Assembly (NCBI GenBank): GCA_039583705.1
Contig: JAVKSM010000003.1
Span: forward strand, 1-61,247
DNA: 61,247 nt
Direction of reading: 5' to 3'
DNA from: JAVKSM01 sp039583705
GTDB lineage: Bacteria; Actinomycetota; Actinomycetes; Mycobacteriales; Pseudonocardiaceae
Every line of letters starts with the position of its first letter. The stretch's first letter is position 1. The notes under the pieces are model-generated. The model had not been told where the DNA came from and did not search any database. It saw nothing but the letters and a program-made list of their open reading frames with translations. This document shows, in pieces, positions 28,560-36,434 of the stretch. Made by a program: the position numbers and the translations under genes.

Positions 28560-29447
28560 CTATGCGTCGAGCAGGCCGTGGCTTCGCAGCGCGGCCTTGA
28601 CCACCGCCGTCTCGGCCTCGTCGGCCTCGACGAGCGGCAGCCGCAGGCCGCCGACCTTGTACCCCAGCAGCGACAGCGCCGCCTTGACCGGGATCGGGTT
28701 GGTGGTGACGCCCAACGCCCGGTAGATGTCGGACAGTGAGGAGTCGATCTCCACCCGGCGCTCCGGCTCGTCGACCATCCGCCGCATCTGCTCGCCGACG
28801 ACGTGGCTGGCGACGAGCACGCCGCCGCAGCCGCCGACGTCCAGCACGCGGCCGAAGATCTCGTCGTTGCCTGCGTACAGACCCAGCCCGTCCACCTGCC
28901 CGAGGCCGGCGTTGTTCGCCTGCTTGACATAGTCGACCCCATCGACCTGGGCCAGCTCCGCGAGCAGATCGTTGGGCAGGTCGAGCACGACCCGGGACGG
29001 GATGTTGTAGAGCATCACCGGCTTGTCGGTGGCCCGGGCCACCTCCTGGAAATGCCGGACGATCCCGCGTCGGTTGGGTCTGTTGTAGTACGGGGTCACC
29101 GAGAGGATGCCGTCGGCGCCGAGCTCGGTGGCCCGCTCGGTCATGTGGCAGGCGTGGCGGGTGTTGTTCGAGCCGGTGCTGGCGACGATCGTCACGCCCG
29201 GGAGACGCTCTCGACAGGCGAGCTCGACCAACCGCAGGTGCTCGTCGTCGGCCAGCGTCGGGGCCTCACCGGTGGTGCCGCAGACCACGAAACCGTCCGA
29301 GCCGTTCCTGGCCAGATGGTGCATGAGGTCGACGAAGGCCTGCTCGTCGACGGCCAGCGACTCGTCGAACGGCGTGACGATGGCGGTGAGGACGGCGCCG
29401 AGGGACATGCGTGCAGCCTTCACCGCAGCGGCGTTGAAGTCGAGCAT
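28560..29447 (-). CDS. dapA: 4-hydroxy-tetrahydrodipicolinate synthase
   Basis: 295 aa from ATG 29447, which forms TGATG with the stop of the MetE-like gene. Condenses pyruvate with aspartate semialdehyde for lysine and meso-diaminopimelate. Motifs: TAIVTPFDESLAVD, the substrate loop GTTGEAPTL, the Tyr region VTPYYNRPNRRG, IPSRV for the binding arginine, and the Schiff-base Lys in VDYVKQANNAG. Ending ALRSHGLLD is common in actinobacterial DapA. A second dapA elsewhere is possible, as in streptomycetes. Confidence 0.88.
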   Translation of the reverse strand: MLDFNAAAVKAARMSLGAVLTAIVTPFDESLAVDEQAFVDLMHHLARNGSDGFVVCGTTGEAPTLADDEHLRLVELACRERLPGVTIVASTGSNNTRHACHMTERATELGADGILSVTPYYNRPNRRGIVRHFQEVARATDKPVMLYNIPSRVVLDLPNDLLAELAQVDGVDYVKQANNAGLGQVDGLGLYAGNDEIFGRVLDVGGCGGVLVASHVVGEQMRRMVDEPERRVEIDSSLSDIYRALGVTTNPIPVKAALSLLGYKVGGLRLPLVEADEAETAVVKAALRSHGLLDA

Positions 29448-30517
29448 CACCAGCTCGCCGGCGGCTCCACGAGGGCTCGTCCCAGATCGCGGGTCAGCGC
29501 GAGCGCGCGCCTGGCCCACTGCGGGCTCGCCCCCGCCAGGCCGCAGGTTGGGGTCGGGACGGCTGCCGGACCGGCGAGGTACGTGCGGGCCAAGCCGAGC
29601 CGGTCGACGAGGTCCAGCGCGGGCCGGGCGAGGTCAGCCAGCTCCGGTGGGATGACGGGGTCGACGGCCGGGACCAGGCCCAGCAGCAGCGCGGTGCCGC
29701 CCTCGGCGGCCTCGCCCAGCTCGTCCAGCCGCGCGGTGTCACCGCCGGCCAGCGACGAGGCGCCCAGCGACCGCACGTCCAACGACAGCGCGTCCGGCCC
29801 GGCGGCCGCCAGCACCCCGACCGGCGGGTCCACGGCACAGCAGTGCACGACGACAGCGGCGGCACCCGCGGCCCGGGTGGCGTCGACCAGCTCGCGGAGC
29901 CGGCTGCCGGCCTCCGAAGACGCCACCGCGGGGACCGTGCCGTACCCGGACGGGGTGGGCAGCGCACCGCCCAGGACCGCTGGCAGGGCCGGCTCGTCGA
30001 GCTGGACGACGACCTCGGCGCCGGTGCGGCGACCCAGCTCGGCGACGTGCAGCCGCAGCCCCTCGGCAAGGCTCTGCCCGAACTCCCGCAGTGCCCCGGC
30101 GTCGGTGAGCACCCGGTGGCCGGTGCGCAGCTCCACACCGGCGGTCAGCGTCCAGGGCCCGGCTGCCTGCGTCTTGACCAACGACGGTCGGGTTCCGGCC
30201 TCGTCCAACGCCTGCTCGAATGCGTCCAGGTCGCGCTGCAGGTGATCGCGGGCCCGGCGGACCTCGCTGCTCGGCCGCGCCGTGACCCGGTAGCCGGAGG
30301 GGAGGTACTCGACGGCGAGGTCGACGAGCAGCCCCGCGGTGCGTCCGACCAGGTCGGCGCCGAGCCCGCGGGCCGGCAGCTCCGGCAGGTGCGGCAGGTC
30401 GGGAAGCTCTCCGACGACGATTTTCGCGGCCTGCAGCGGGTCGGTACCGGGCAACGAGCCGATGCCGGTGACGGTGGCGGCCGGCCAGGGTGGGACATCG
30501 GTGTCGACTGCGATCAC
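29447..30517 (-). CDS. MetE C-terminal-like (UROD/MetE fold) protein
   Basis: About 356 aa from GTG 30517 (GAGGA upstream). It comprises only the catalytic half of cobalamin-independent methionine synthase, with no N-terminal MetE domain. Features: VTGIGSLPGTDPLQAAK, SLVKTQAAGPWTLTAGVELR, QLDEPALPAVLGG and the possible zinc ligands VVHCCAVDP and PTPTCGLAGASPQW. A homologue sits beside ligA in Mycobacterium tuberculosis (Rv3015c), annotated only by similarity. It is coupled to dapA. Methyl transfer to a thiol or thiolate is plausible, but the true substrate is unknown. Confidence 0.75.
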   Translation of the reverse strand: MIAVDTDVPPWPAATVTGIGSLPGTDPLQAAKIVVGELPDLPHLPELPARGLGADLVGRTAGLLVDLAVEYLPSGYRVTARPSSEVRRARDHLQRDLDAFEQALDEAGTRPSLVKTQAAGPWTLTAGVELRTGHRVLTDAGALREFGQSLAEGLRLHVAELGRRTGAEVVVQLDEPALPAVLGGALPTPSGYGTVPAVASSEAGSRLRELVDATRAAGAAAVVVHCCAVDPPVGVLAAAGPDALSLDVRSLGASSLAGGDTARLDELGEAAEGGTALLLGLVPAVDPVIPPELADLARPALDLVDRLGLARTYLAGPAAVPTPTCGLAGASPQWARRALALTRDLGRALVEPPASW

Positions 30518-30562
30518 AGGTCGGGATCCTCGCAGGCCAGCACCCGTACCCATAAACATGGG

Positions 30563-31639
30563 TCAGGTGGCGGTGGCGGTGATCGTGGCGCTGCCGAGGA
30601 CGACGTCCCCGGCCGGCTCCGGCCGGTAGAGCACGACCGCCTGGCCGGGGGCGACCCCGTGCAGTGCCTGCCGCAGCTCGAGATGCAGTTCCAGCCCGAC
30701 GACCTGGGCGACCCCCGCTGCGGTGCCGCCGTGCGCCCGCACCTGGGCGACACACTCCACCGGCGCGTCGGGCGGCGCGAGCGTCCACACCGGGCGCTGC
30801 GCGGTGATCCGACGAACCGCGAGCCGCTCGACCGGCCCGATCCGGACCGTGCCGGAATCCGCCTCCAGGGCCAGCACGTAGCGCGCCCGGCGGTCGGGAG
30901 CCGGCGTGGACAGGCCCAGCCCGCGGCGTTGCCCGACGGTGAAGCCGTACACCCCGCCGTGGCCGCCGAGCACCTCGCCGGTGACGACGTCGACGAGCGC
31001 ACCCGGCCGCTCCCCCAGCCGCTCGGCGAGGAACGCGCGGGTGTCCCCGGAGGGGATGAAGCAGACGTCGTGGCTGTCGGGCTTGGCGGCGACCGCCAGC
31101 CGACGCCGGGCGGCCTCGGCGCGTACCTCGGTCTTGACGACATCCCCGAGCGGGAACAGCGCGTGCGCGAGCTGGCCCGGCGTGAGCACCGCCAGCACGT
31201 AGGACTGGTCCTTGCCGAGATCGGCCGCGCGCCGCAACACGCCGCCGGACAGGCGCGCGTAGTGCCCGGTGCACACCGCGTCGAAGCCCAGCGCCAGCGC
31301 CCGGTCGAGCAGCGCCGCGAACTTGATCTTCTCGTTACAGCGCAGGCACGGATTCGGGGTGCGGCCGGCGGCGTACTCGGCGACGAAGTCGTCGACGACC
31401 TCGTCGCGGAACCGTTCGGCGAAGTCCCAGACGTAGAACGGGATGTCGAGGACGTCGGCGGCGCGCCGGGCATCGGCGGCATCCTCCCGTGAGCAGCAGC
31501 CCCGGGAACCGGTGCGCAGCGCGTCGGGCGCCTGCGACAGCGCCAGGTGCACGCCGACGACCTCGTGCCCCGCCTCGACGGCGCGCGCCGCGGCGACGGC
31601 TGAGTCGACCCCGCCACTCATCGCGGCCAGCACCTTCAT
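30563..31639 (-). CDS. mnmA: tRNA-specific 2-thiouridylase
   Basis: 358 aa. Installs sulfur at U34 of Lys, Glu and Gln tRNAs. The PP-loop is MSGGVDSAVAA at residues 7-17. The first catalytic Cys is in TPNPCLRCNEKIKF and the second in SHDVCFIPSGDTR; the C-terminal beta domain has FTVGQRRGLGL. It lies 28 bp downstream of the cysteine desulfurase, its likely sulfur donor. Next comes the MetE-like gene. Confidence 0.95.
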   Translation of the reverse strand: MKVLAAMSGGVDSAVAAARAVEAGHEVVGVHLALSQAPDALRTGSRGCCSREDAADARRAADVLDIPFYVWDFAERFRDEVVDDFVAEYAAGRTPNPCLRCNEKIKFAALLDRALALGFDAVCTGHYARLSGGVLRRAADLGKDQSYVLAVLTPGQLAHALFPLGDVVKTEVRAEAARRRLAVAAKPDSHDVCFIPSGDTRAFLAERLGERPGALVDVVTGEVLGGHGGVYGFTVGQRRGLGLSTPAPDRRARYVLALEADSGTVRIGPVERLAVRRITAQRPVWTLAPPDAPVECVAQVRAHGGTAAGVAQVVGLELHLELRQALHGVAPGQAVVLYRPEPAGDVVLGSATITATAT

Positions 31640-31660
31640 GTCGCGGCCAGCTCACGACCC

Positions 31661-31702
31661 GGTCGGGTCATGTCGCGGTCGGGTCATGTCGCGGTCGGGT
31701 CA
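31661..31702. repeat. 16-bp tandem repeat at a gene junction
   Basis: GGTCGGGTCATGTCGC is present twice in tandem, followed by a partial third copy (GGTCGGGTCA). It covers the last codons and the stop of the cysteine desulfurase gene and the gap before mnmA, and adds a repetitive RP/HDP-type tail to the protein. The number of units is likely to vary between strains. Confidence 0.8.
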
Positions 31703-32909
31703 CGGTCGGACTGCGCCGGGACCCGGCCGTGCCGGCACTGCGCGCGCGCTCGACCACCGGCGCGATCACGGCCGCGACGGCGTCGACGTCGGCTGTGGTG
31801 GAGGTGTGGCCCAGGGAGAAGCGCAGCGAGCCGCGGGCGGTCGCGGCGTCGGCGCCCATCGCCAGCAGCACGTGGCTGGGACGCGACACCCCGGCGGTGC
31901 ACGCCGAGCCGGTCGAACACTCGATGCCCCGGGCGTCGAGCAGCATGAGCAGGCTGTCGCCCTCACAGCCCGGGAAGGACAGGTGGGCGTTGCCGGGCAG
32001 CCGGGACGGCCCGCCGTCGACCACCCCGGCGCCGGGGTCGCCGTTGAGCATGGCGTCGGGAACCTGCGCCTGCACCCGCTGGACCAGCTCGTCACGCAAC
32101 GCCCCCAGGTGCCGCGCCCGCGCCGGCTGCTCGACGACCGCGCTGCGTACCGCGGTGGCCAGCGCGAGGACCCCGGGAACGTCCAGGGTGCCGGAGCGGA
32201 CGTCGCGCTCCTGGCCGCCGCCGTGCAGCAACGGGGTGCACGCCACGTCACGGCCCAGCAGCAGCGCGCCGACGCCGTAGGGGCCGCCGAGCTTGTGTCC
32301 GGTGAGGGTCAGCGCGTCGGCGCCGCAGGCGGCGAAGTCCACCGGGATCTGGCCGACGGCCTGCACCGCGTCGGTGTGCAGCGGCACGTCGAACTCGTGG
32401 GCGATCATCGCCAGCTCCCGGATCGGGTTGACGACGCCGACCTCGTTGTTCGCCCACATCACGGTGACCAGCGCGACATCGTCGGGGTGCGCGGCCAGCG
32501 CGGCACGCAGCTCCTCCGGGCGCACCCGGCCCTGCTCGTCGACGGCCAGCCACGTGACGTCTGCGCCCTCGTGCTCGGCGAGCCAGTGCGTGGCGTCGAG
32601 CACGGCATGGTGCTCGACCGCGGAGGCGAGCACCCGGGTCCGGCGAGGGTCGCCCTGCCGACGAGACCAGAAGACTCCCTTGACGGCCAGGTTGTCGCTC
32701 TCCGTCCCGCCGGTGGTGAGCACCACCTCCGACGGCCGGGCGCCGACCGCCTCGGCGATCGCCTCGCGGGACTCCTCGACGGCTCGCCGGGCACGCCGTC
32801 CTGACGTGTGCAGCGACGAGGCGTTGCCGACGCGCGACAACGCCTCACTCATGGCCGCCACGGCCTCGGGGAGCATGGGCGTGGTGGCCGCGTGGTCCAG
32901 ATAGGTCAT
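31668..32909 (-). CDS. Cysteine desulfurase, IscS/NifS type
   Basis: 413 aa. PLP enzyme that removes sulfur from cysteine for tRNA thiolation and Fe-S assembly. It begins TYLDHAATTPMLPEAVAAM. PLP contacts include LHTDAVQAVGQ and the Schiff-base Lys in LTGHKLGGPYGVGALL. The persulfide Cys is in CSTGSACTAGVSRPSHVLLA. The motif spacing fits class I enzymes. The last 15 residues are encoded by a tandem repeat. It is directly upstream of mnmA, the same order as in mycobacteria. Confidence 0.93.
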   Translation of the reverse strand: MTYLDHAATTPMLPEAVAAMSEALSRVGNASSLHTSGRRARRAVEESREAIAEAVGARPSEVVLTTGGTESDNLAVKGVFWSRRQGDPRRTRVLASAVEHHAVLDATHWLAEHEGADVTWLAVDEQGRVRPEELRAALAAHPDDVALVTVMWANNEVGVVNPIRELAMIAHEFDVPLHTDAVQAVGQIPVDFAACGADALTLTGHKLGGPYGVGALLLGRDVACTPLLHGGGQERDVRSGTLDVPGVLALATAVRSAVVEQPARARHLGALRDELVQRVQAQVPDAMLNGDPGAGVVDGGPSRLPGNAHLSFPGCEGDSLLMLLDARGIECSTGSACTAGVSRPSHVLLAMGADAATARGSLRFSLGHTSTTADVDAVAAVIAPVVERARSAGTAGSRRSPTVTRPRHDPTAT

Positions 32910-33039
32910 CGACCGACCAGCCTAGCCGCGAGCCGGACCAGGTGCCCGTGCCGGTGCCGGCACCACCGGTGCCCGTGCCGGCGTGGCAGCGCCGTGCGGT
33001 GCGCGCCACCGTCCGGCGCGCGATCCCCTGGTGCGTCGG

Positions 33040-33999
33040 TCAGCTCTTGCGCCTGGTGACTTCCTCGGTGAGCTGCGGGGCAACCGTGAACAGGTCTCCG
33101 ACGACGCCGAAGTCGGCGATCTCGAAGATCGGCGCCTCGGGGTCCTTGTTCACCGCGATGATCGTCTTCGAGGTCTGCATGCCGGCTCGGTGCTGGATCG
33201 CGCCCGAGATGCCCAGCGCGATGTAGAGCTGCGGCGAGACGGTCTTGCCGGTCTGCCCGACCTGGAACGCAGCGGGGTAGTAGCCGGAGTCGACGGCGGC
33301 GCGCGAGGCACCGACGGCGGCGCCCATCGAGTCGGCGAGCTTCTCGACGACCTCGAAGTTCTCCGCCGACCCGACGCCGCGGCCCCCGGAGACGACGACG
33401 GTCGCCTCGGTGAGCTCGGGGCGGTCACCGCTTCGCGCCGGCAGCCGGTTGGTCACCCGAGCAGCCGCGGCGGCGCCGATCGACGGCACCTCGACGATCT
33501 CTTCAGCCGCCTCGCCGTCGATCGCCTCGACCTCGATCGAACCGGCCCGGAAGGTGATCACCGGGTGCTCGGTGTTCGCCTTCGCCGTGACGGTGTAGGC
33601 GCCTCCGAAGACGGAATGGGTGACGGTGCCGTCGGCGGCGAGCTCGACGACGTCGCCGAGCAGCGCCGATCCGGTACGGACCGCGACCCGGCCGGCGATC
33701 TCCTTGCCGTCCGGGCTGGTCGTGATGAGCACCGCGGCCGGGTTCACCCGCCCCACCAGCGCGGCCAGCACCGCGACCTCGGGGTCGAGGAAGGCGTCGC
33801 CCAGGTTGTCGGACTCCGCGACGTAGACCTTGGCCGCGCCGTGCTGGGCGAGGCCGTCGCGCAGCTTGCCGGCGGTGCCGGGGGCGCCGACGACGACCGC
33901 GGCCGGCTCGCCGAGCACGCGGGCGGCGGTGAGCAGCTCGTAGGTCGTCTTCTTGACCTCGCCGTCGACGTGGTCGACGAGGACCATGACCTCTGCCAT
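33040..33999 (-). CDS. etfA: Electron transfer flavoprotein alpha subunit
   Basis: 319 aa. Carries FAD and passes electrons from acyl-CoA dehydrogenases to ETF-quinone oxidoreductase. The C-terminal FAD signature is intact: GGRGVGSAENFEVVEKLAD, QTGKTVSPQLYIALGISGA and AVNKDPEAPIFEIADFGVVG. AGGAGG precedes the ATG. It follows etfB by 26 bp. The region 32910-33039 downstream has GC-rich self-complementary sequence (GGCACC/GGTGCC) but no U-run. Confidence 0.96.
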   Translation of the reverse strand: MAEVMVLVDHVDGEVKKTTYELLTAARVLGEPAAVVVGAPGTAGKLRDGLAQHGAAKVYVAESDNLGDAFLDPEVAVLAALVGRVNPAAVLITTSPDGKEIAGRVAVRTGSALLGDVVELAADGTVTHSVFGGAYTVTAKANTEHPVITFRAGSIEVEAIDGEAAEEIVEVPSIGAAAAARVTNRLPARSGDRPELTEATVVVSGGRGVGSAENFEVVEKLADSMGAAVGASRAAVDSGYYPAAFQVGQTGKTVSPQLYIALGISGAIQHRAGMQTSKTIIAVNKDPEAPIFEIADFGVVGDLFTVAPQLTEEVTRRKS

Positions 34000-34025
34000 G
34001 ACGCTGTTCCTCCTCGGGCGGCGGG

Positions 34026-34805
34026 TCAGATGAGCTTCTGGCTGATGAGGTACTCGGCGATCCGCGCGCCGCCGTCGCCCTCGTCGGTGACCTTCTGGCC
34101 GCCGGTCTTGGCCGGGCGCGGCGTCACCTGGAGCACCGAGGTCAGGGCGTTCTCCAGACCCACCTCGGCGGCGTCCACCCCGACGTCGGCGAGCGTGAGG
34201 GTGCTCACCGGCTTCTTCTTGGCGGCCATGATCCCCTTGAACGACGGGTACCGAGGCTCGTTGATCTTCTCGCCGACGCTGACGACGGCTGGCAGGCTCG
34301 CCTCCAGGTCGGTGCGGCCCTCGTCGGTCTCCCGCTGCACCCGGACCGTCCGGCCGTCCACCTCCACCTTCCTGGCGTGGGTGAGGGAGGGCAGCCCCAG
34401 CAGCTCGCCGACCATGGCCGCCATCGCCCCGGTGCGGCCGTCGCTCGCCTCGTTGCCCGCGATGACCAGGTCGTGGTCGAGGGTTCCCAGGAGCTTGGCC
34501 AGCACCCGGGCGGTCTGGACGGCGTCGGAGCCGTGCAGCGCCTCGGCGGAGAGGTGGACCGCCTTGTCCGCTCCCATCGACAGCGCCTTGCGGATGGCGT
34601 CGGTGGCCCGGCCCGGACCCATCGTCACGACGGTGACCTCGCCCTCGCCGGCCTCCTTGAGCTTCAGGGCCTCTTCGACGGCGCGCTCGTTGATCTCGTC
34701 GAGCACCGCGTCGGCCGACTCCCGGTCCAAGGTGCGGTCAGACTCGTCGAACGTGCGCTCGGAGTAGGTGTCCGGCACCTGCTTGACCAGCACGACGATG
34801 TTCAT
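34026..34805 (-). CDS. etfB: Electron transfer flavoprotein beta subunit
   Basis: 259 aa from ATG 34805, with AGGAGG upstream. Begins MNIVVLVKQVPDTYSER and contains the AMP-binding/ETF signature VIAGNEASDGRTGAMAAMVGE-like loop near residue 120, plus the dehydrogenase-docking loop with Leu near KVEVDGRTVRV. It forms the heterodimer with EtfA. A perfect 16-bp dyad lies 81 bp upstream, a likely operator. Confidence 0.95.
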   Translation of the reverse strand: MNIVVLVKQVPDTYSERTFDESDRTLDRESADAVLDEINERAVEEALKLKEAGEGEVTVVTMGPGRATDAIRKALSMGADKAVHLSAEALHGSDAVQTARVLAKLLGTLDHDLVIAGNEASDGRTGAMAAMVGELLGLPSLTHARKVEVDGRTVRVQRETDEGRTDLEASLPAVVSVGEKINEPRYPSFKGIMAAKKKPVSTLTLADVGVDAAEVGLENALTSVLQVTPRPAKTGGQKVTDEGDGGARIAEYLISQKLI

Positions 34806-34885
34806 CCTCGACCTCCTGCCGACTCCGAGCGGCACCTCGGACCGCCCCGTTGACTACCAGCCGGGGAAGCCCTGCCGACCTCGAT

Positions 34886-34901
34886 GTTACTGGCAAGTAA
34901 C
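34886..34901. promoter_or_regulatory. Palindromic operator upstream of etfBA
   Basis: GTTACTGGCAAGTAAC is a perfect 6-bp inverted repeat around GGCA. Its core, TACT-N4-AGTA, recurs at 58715-58726 in the acyl-CoA dehydrogenase promoter region. Dyads of this size are typical targets of TetR-family repressors of fatty-acid or acyl-CoA metabolism. The regulator gene is not in the window. The remaining part of 34806-35055 contains only the 24-bp repeats. Confidence 0.65.
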
Positions 34902-34993
34902 CCAGGTGTGCACATTCGCTTGAGACCGTTCCGCCGACCCTACCGACGCCGGTGCCGGCCAGCACCGTGACCTGCTGCACGTCCGGGCACGTC

Positions 34994-35057
34994 CACCCGT
35001 CGCGCGCCAGGTTCATCCCGTCCCCCGCCAGTTCACCCGTCGCGCGCCAGGTTCATC
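34994..35057. repeat. 24-bp direct repeat, period 40
   Basis: CACCCGTCGCGCGCCAGGTT followed by CATC occurs at 34994-35017 and again at 35034-35057, with a shorter degenerate copy between. The second copy just reaches the stop codon of the 96-aa gene. It is probably a local slippage duplication. Confidence 0.85.
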
Positions 35058-35346
35058 ACCCGTCGAACGAGGCCGCCTCGCCGCCGAGCATCTGCAGCAC
35101 CTCCTCGACCGACCGACCGCTGGCCTCCCCGAGCAGCCGGGCGAGCTGCAGCGCGATGGCCGCCAGCGGCACGAGCAGCTCGCCGAGGCCGATGTCGTCC
35201 GCGGAGTACCCGGTGGCCCCGGCCGCTCGCAGCATCTCGGCGGGTGCCGCCTCCAGCGGCGTCACACCGCTGAAGGCACCGTGCAGGGCCGTCACCGCGG
35301 CCAACGCGCGCCGGTGCAGGTCGTAGGCACGCTCGTCGTTCGTCAT
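35056..35346 (-). CDS. Hypothetical helical protein, 96 aa
   Basis: Start chosen at ATG 35346, with a GGTGG-type site upstream. The product is alpha-helical and acidic: YDLHRRALAAVTALHGAFSG, ADDIGLGELLVPLAAIALQL and RSVEEVLQMLGGEAASFDG. No signal peptide or clear membrane span is visible. I know no family. It lies between etfB and the sugar kinase, divergent from the latter. Confidence 0.55.
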   Translation of the reverse strand: MTNDERAYDLHRRALAAVTALHGAFSGVTPLEAAPAEMLRAAGATGYSADDIGLGELLVPLAAIALQLARLLGEASGRSVEEVLQMLGGEAASFDG

Positions 35347-35441
35347 CGGTTCCACCCCGTGACGTCCATCGCAGGCTCGGCGAGCATCCAGGGCGAAGCT
35401 ATCACGGCAGGACGGGTTGTGTGGTGGGCCACGATGAGAGC

Positions 35442-36305
35442 GTGCCGTCAAGGCCGACACCCGCCCCGGGACCGTCGATCGTCGTCGTCGGCAGCGTCAA
35501 CCTCGACCTGGTCGCCTTGCTGCCCCGGCTGCCCACACCCGGAGAGACGGTTGCCGCGCACCGGGTCACCCGGCTACCCGGCGGCAAGGGCGCCAACCAG
35601 GCGCTGGCGGCGCGGCGGCTGGGTGCATCCGTCCGGCTCGTCGCCGCGGTCGGCACCGACGAAACGGCCGAGCAGGCGCTGGCCCTGCTGCGGGCCGAGC
35701 ACGTGGACCTGTCGCGGCTGCGCACCGTCGACACGCTCACCGGGCTGGCGCTCGTCGAGGTCGATGACGCAGGCGAGACGACGATCGTCGTCGCCCCCGG
35801 CGCCAACGCCGAGCTGCGGGTCCGGGCCGACGACCTGGCCGGTGCCGACGCGGTGCTCACCGTGCTCGAGGTGCCCGACGAGGCGGTCGCCGCAGCCGTC
35901 GAGCACGCGCCGGGCTTCGTGGCGCTGAATGCCGCCCCGGCACGACCGGTGCCGCCGAAAGTCCTGCGGGGCGCCGACCTCGTCGTCGTCAACCGGACGG
36001 AGCGCGACGGGCTGGGCGAGGTTCCCGGTCTGCTCGCCGTGACGATGGGCGCCGCCGGCGCGGTCCTGCTGCGCGGCGGCCGGGAGGTGGCCCGGGCGAC
36101 GCCCCCACCGGTGCGGGCGGTCGACGGCACCGGTGCCGGGGACGCGTTCTGCGCCGCGCTCGTGCTGGGCCTGGTGACCGGCCGCACCGAGGCCGCTGCC
36201 CTGCACCGGGCGTGCGTCGCCGGGGCGCTGGCCGCCTCCCGCCCCGGCGCCCAGGCCGCGCTGCCCTGGGCCGAGGAGCTCGGCGACACAGAGCTCGGAA
36301 CATGA
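35442..36305 (+). CDS. rbsK: PfkB-family sugar kinase, ribokinase-like
   Basis: About 287 aa; GTG 35442 is taken as start, GTG 35421 is possible. The ribokinase pattern is IVVVGSVNLDLVALLPRLP, then LPGGKGANQALAARRLG for sugar binding. The ATP/anion-hole motif VDGTGAGDAFCAALVLGL holds the catalytic Asp. It phosphorylates ribose or a related sugar. There are no ribose transport genes nearby, so specificity is by family only. The segment 36306-36434 downstream encodes nothing convincing. Confidence 0.8.
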   Translation: MPSRPTPAPGPSIVVVGSVNLDLVALLPRLPTPGETVAAHRVTRLPGGKGANQALAARRLGASVRLVAAVGTDETAEQALALLRAEHVDLSRLRTVDTLTGLALVEVDDAGETTIVVAPGANAELRVRADDLAGADAVLTVLEVPDEAVAAAVEHAPGFVALNAAPARPVPPKVLRGADLVVVNRTERDGLGEVPGLLAVTMGAAGAVLLRGGREVARATPPPVRAVDGTGAGDAFCAALVLGLVTGRTEAAALHRACVAGALAASRPGAQAALPWAEELGDTELGT

Positions 36306-36434
36306 GGGACTCCCGCCGTCGGTGTGCCGTGTGATCCGCGTACGCCCTCGAGCTGACCCACCTGCGCGACCGCGGACAACTGTTCCCGCTCGACGAGCAG
36401 GCGATCGGGCAGTTGGCCGGGCTTGCCCCCGCCA

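Noticed and set aside
32930..33000. GTGCCGGTGCCGGCACC-like self-complementary stretch after etfA as a terminator
   Set aside because: It can fold, but has no U-run and is also explained by GC-rich low-complexity DNA, so I did not list it as a terminator.
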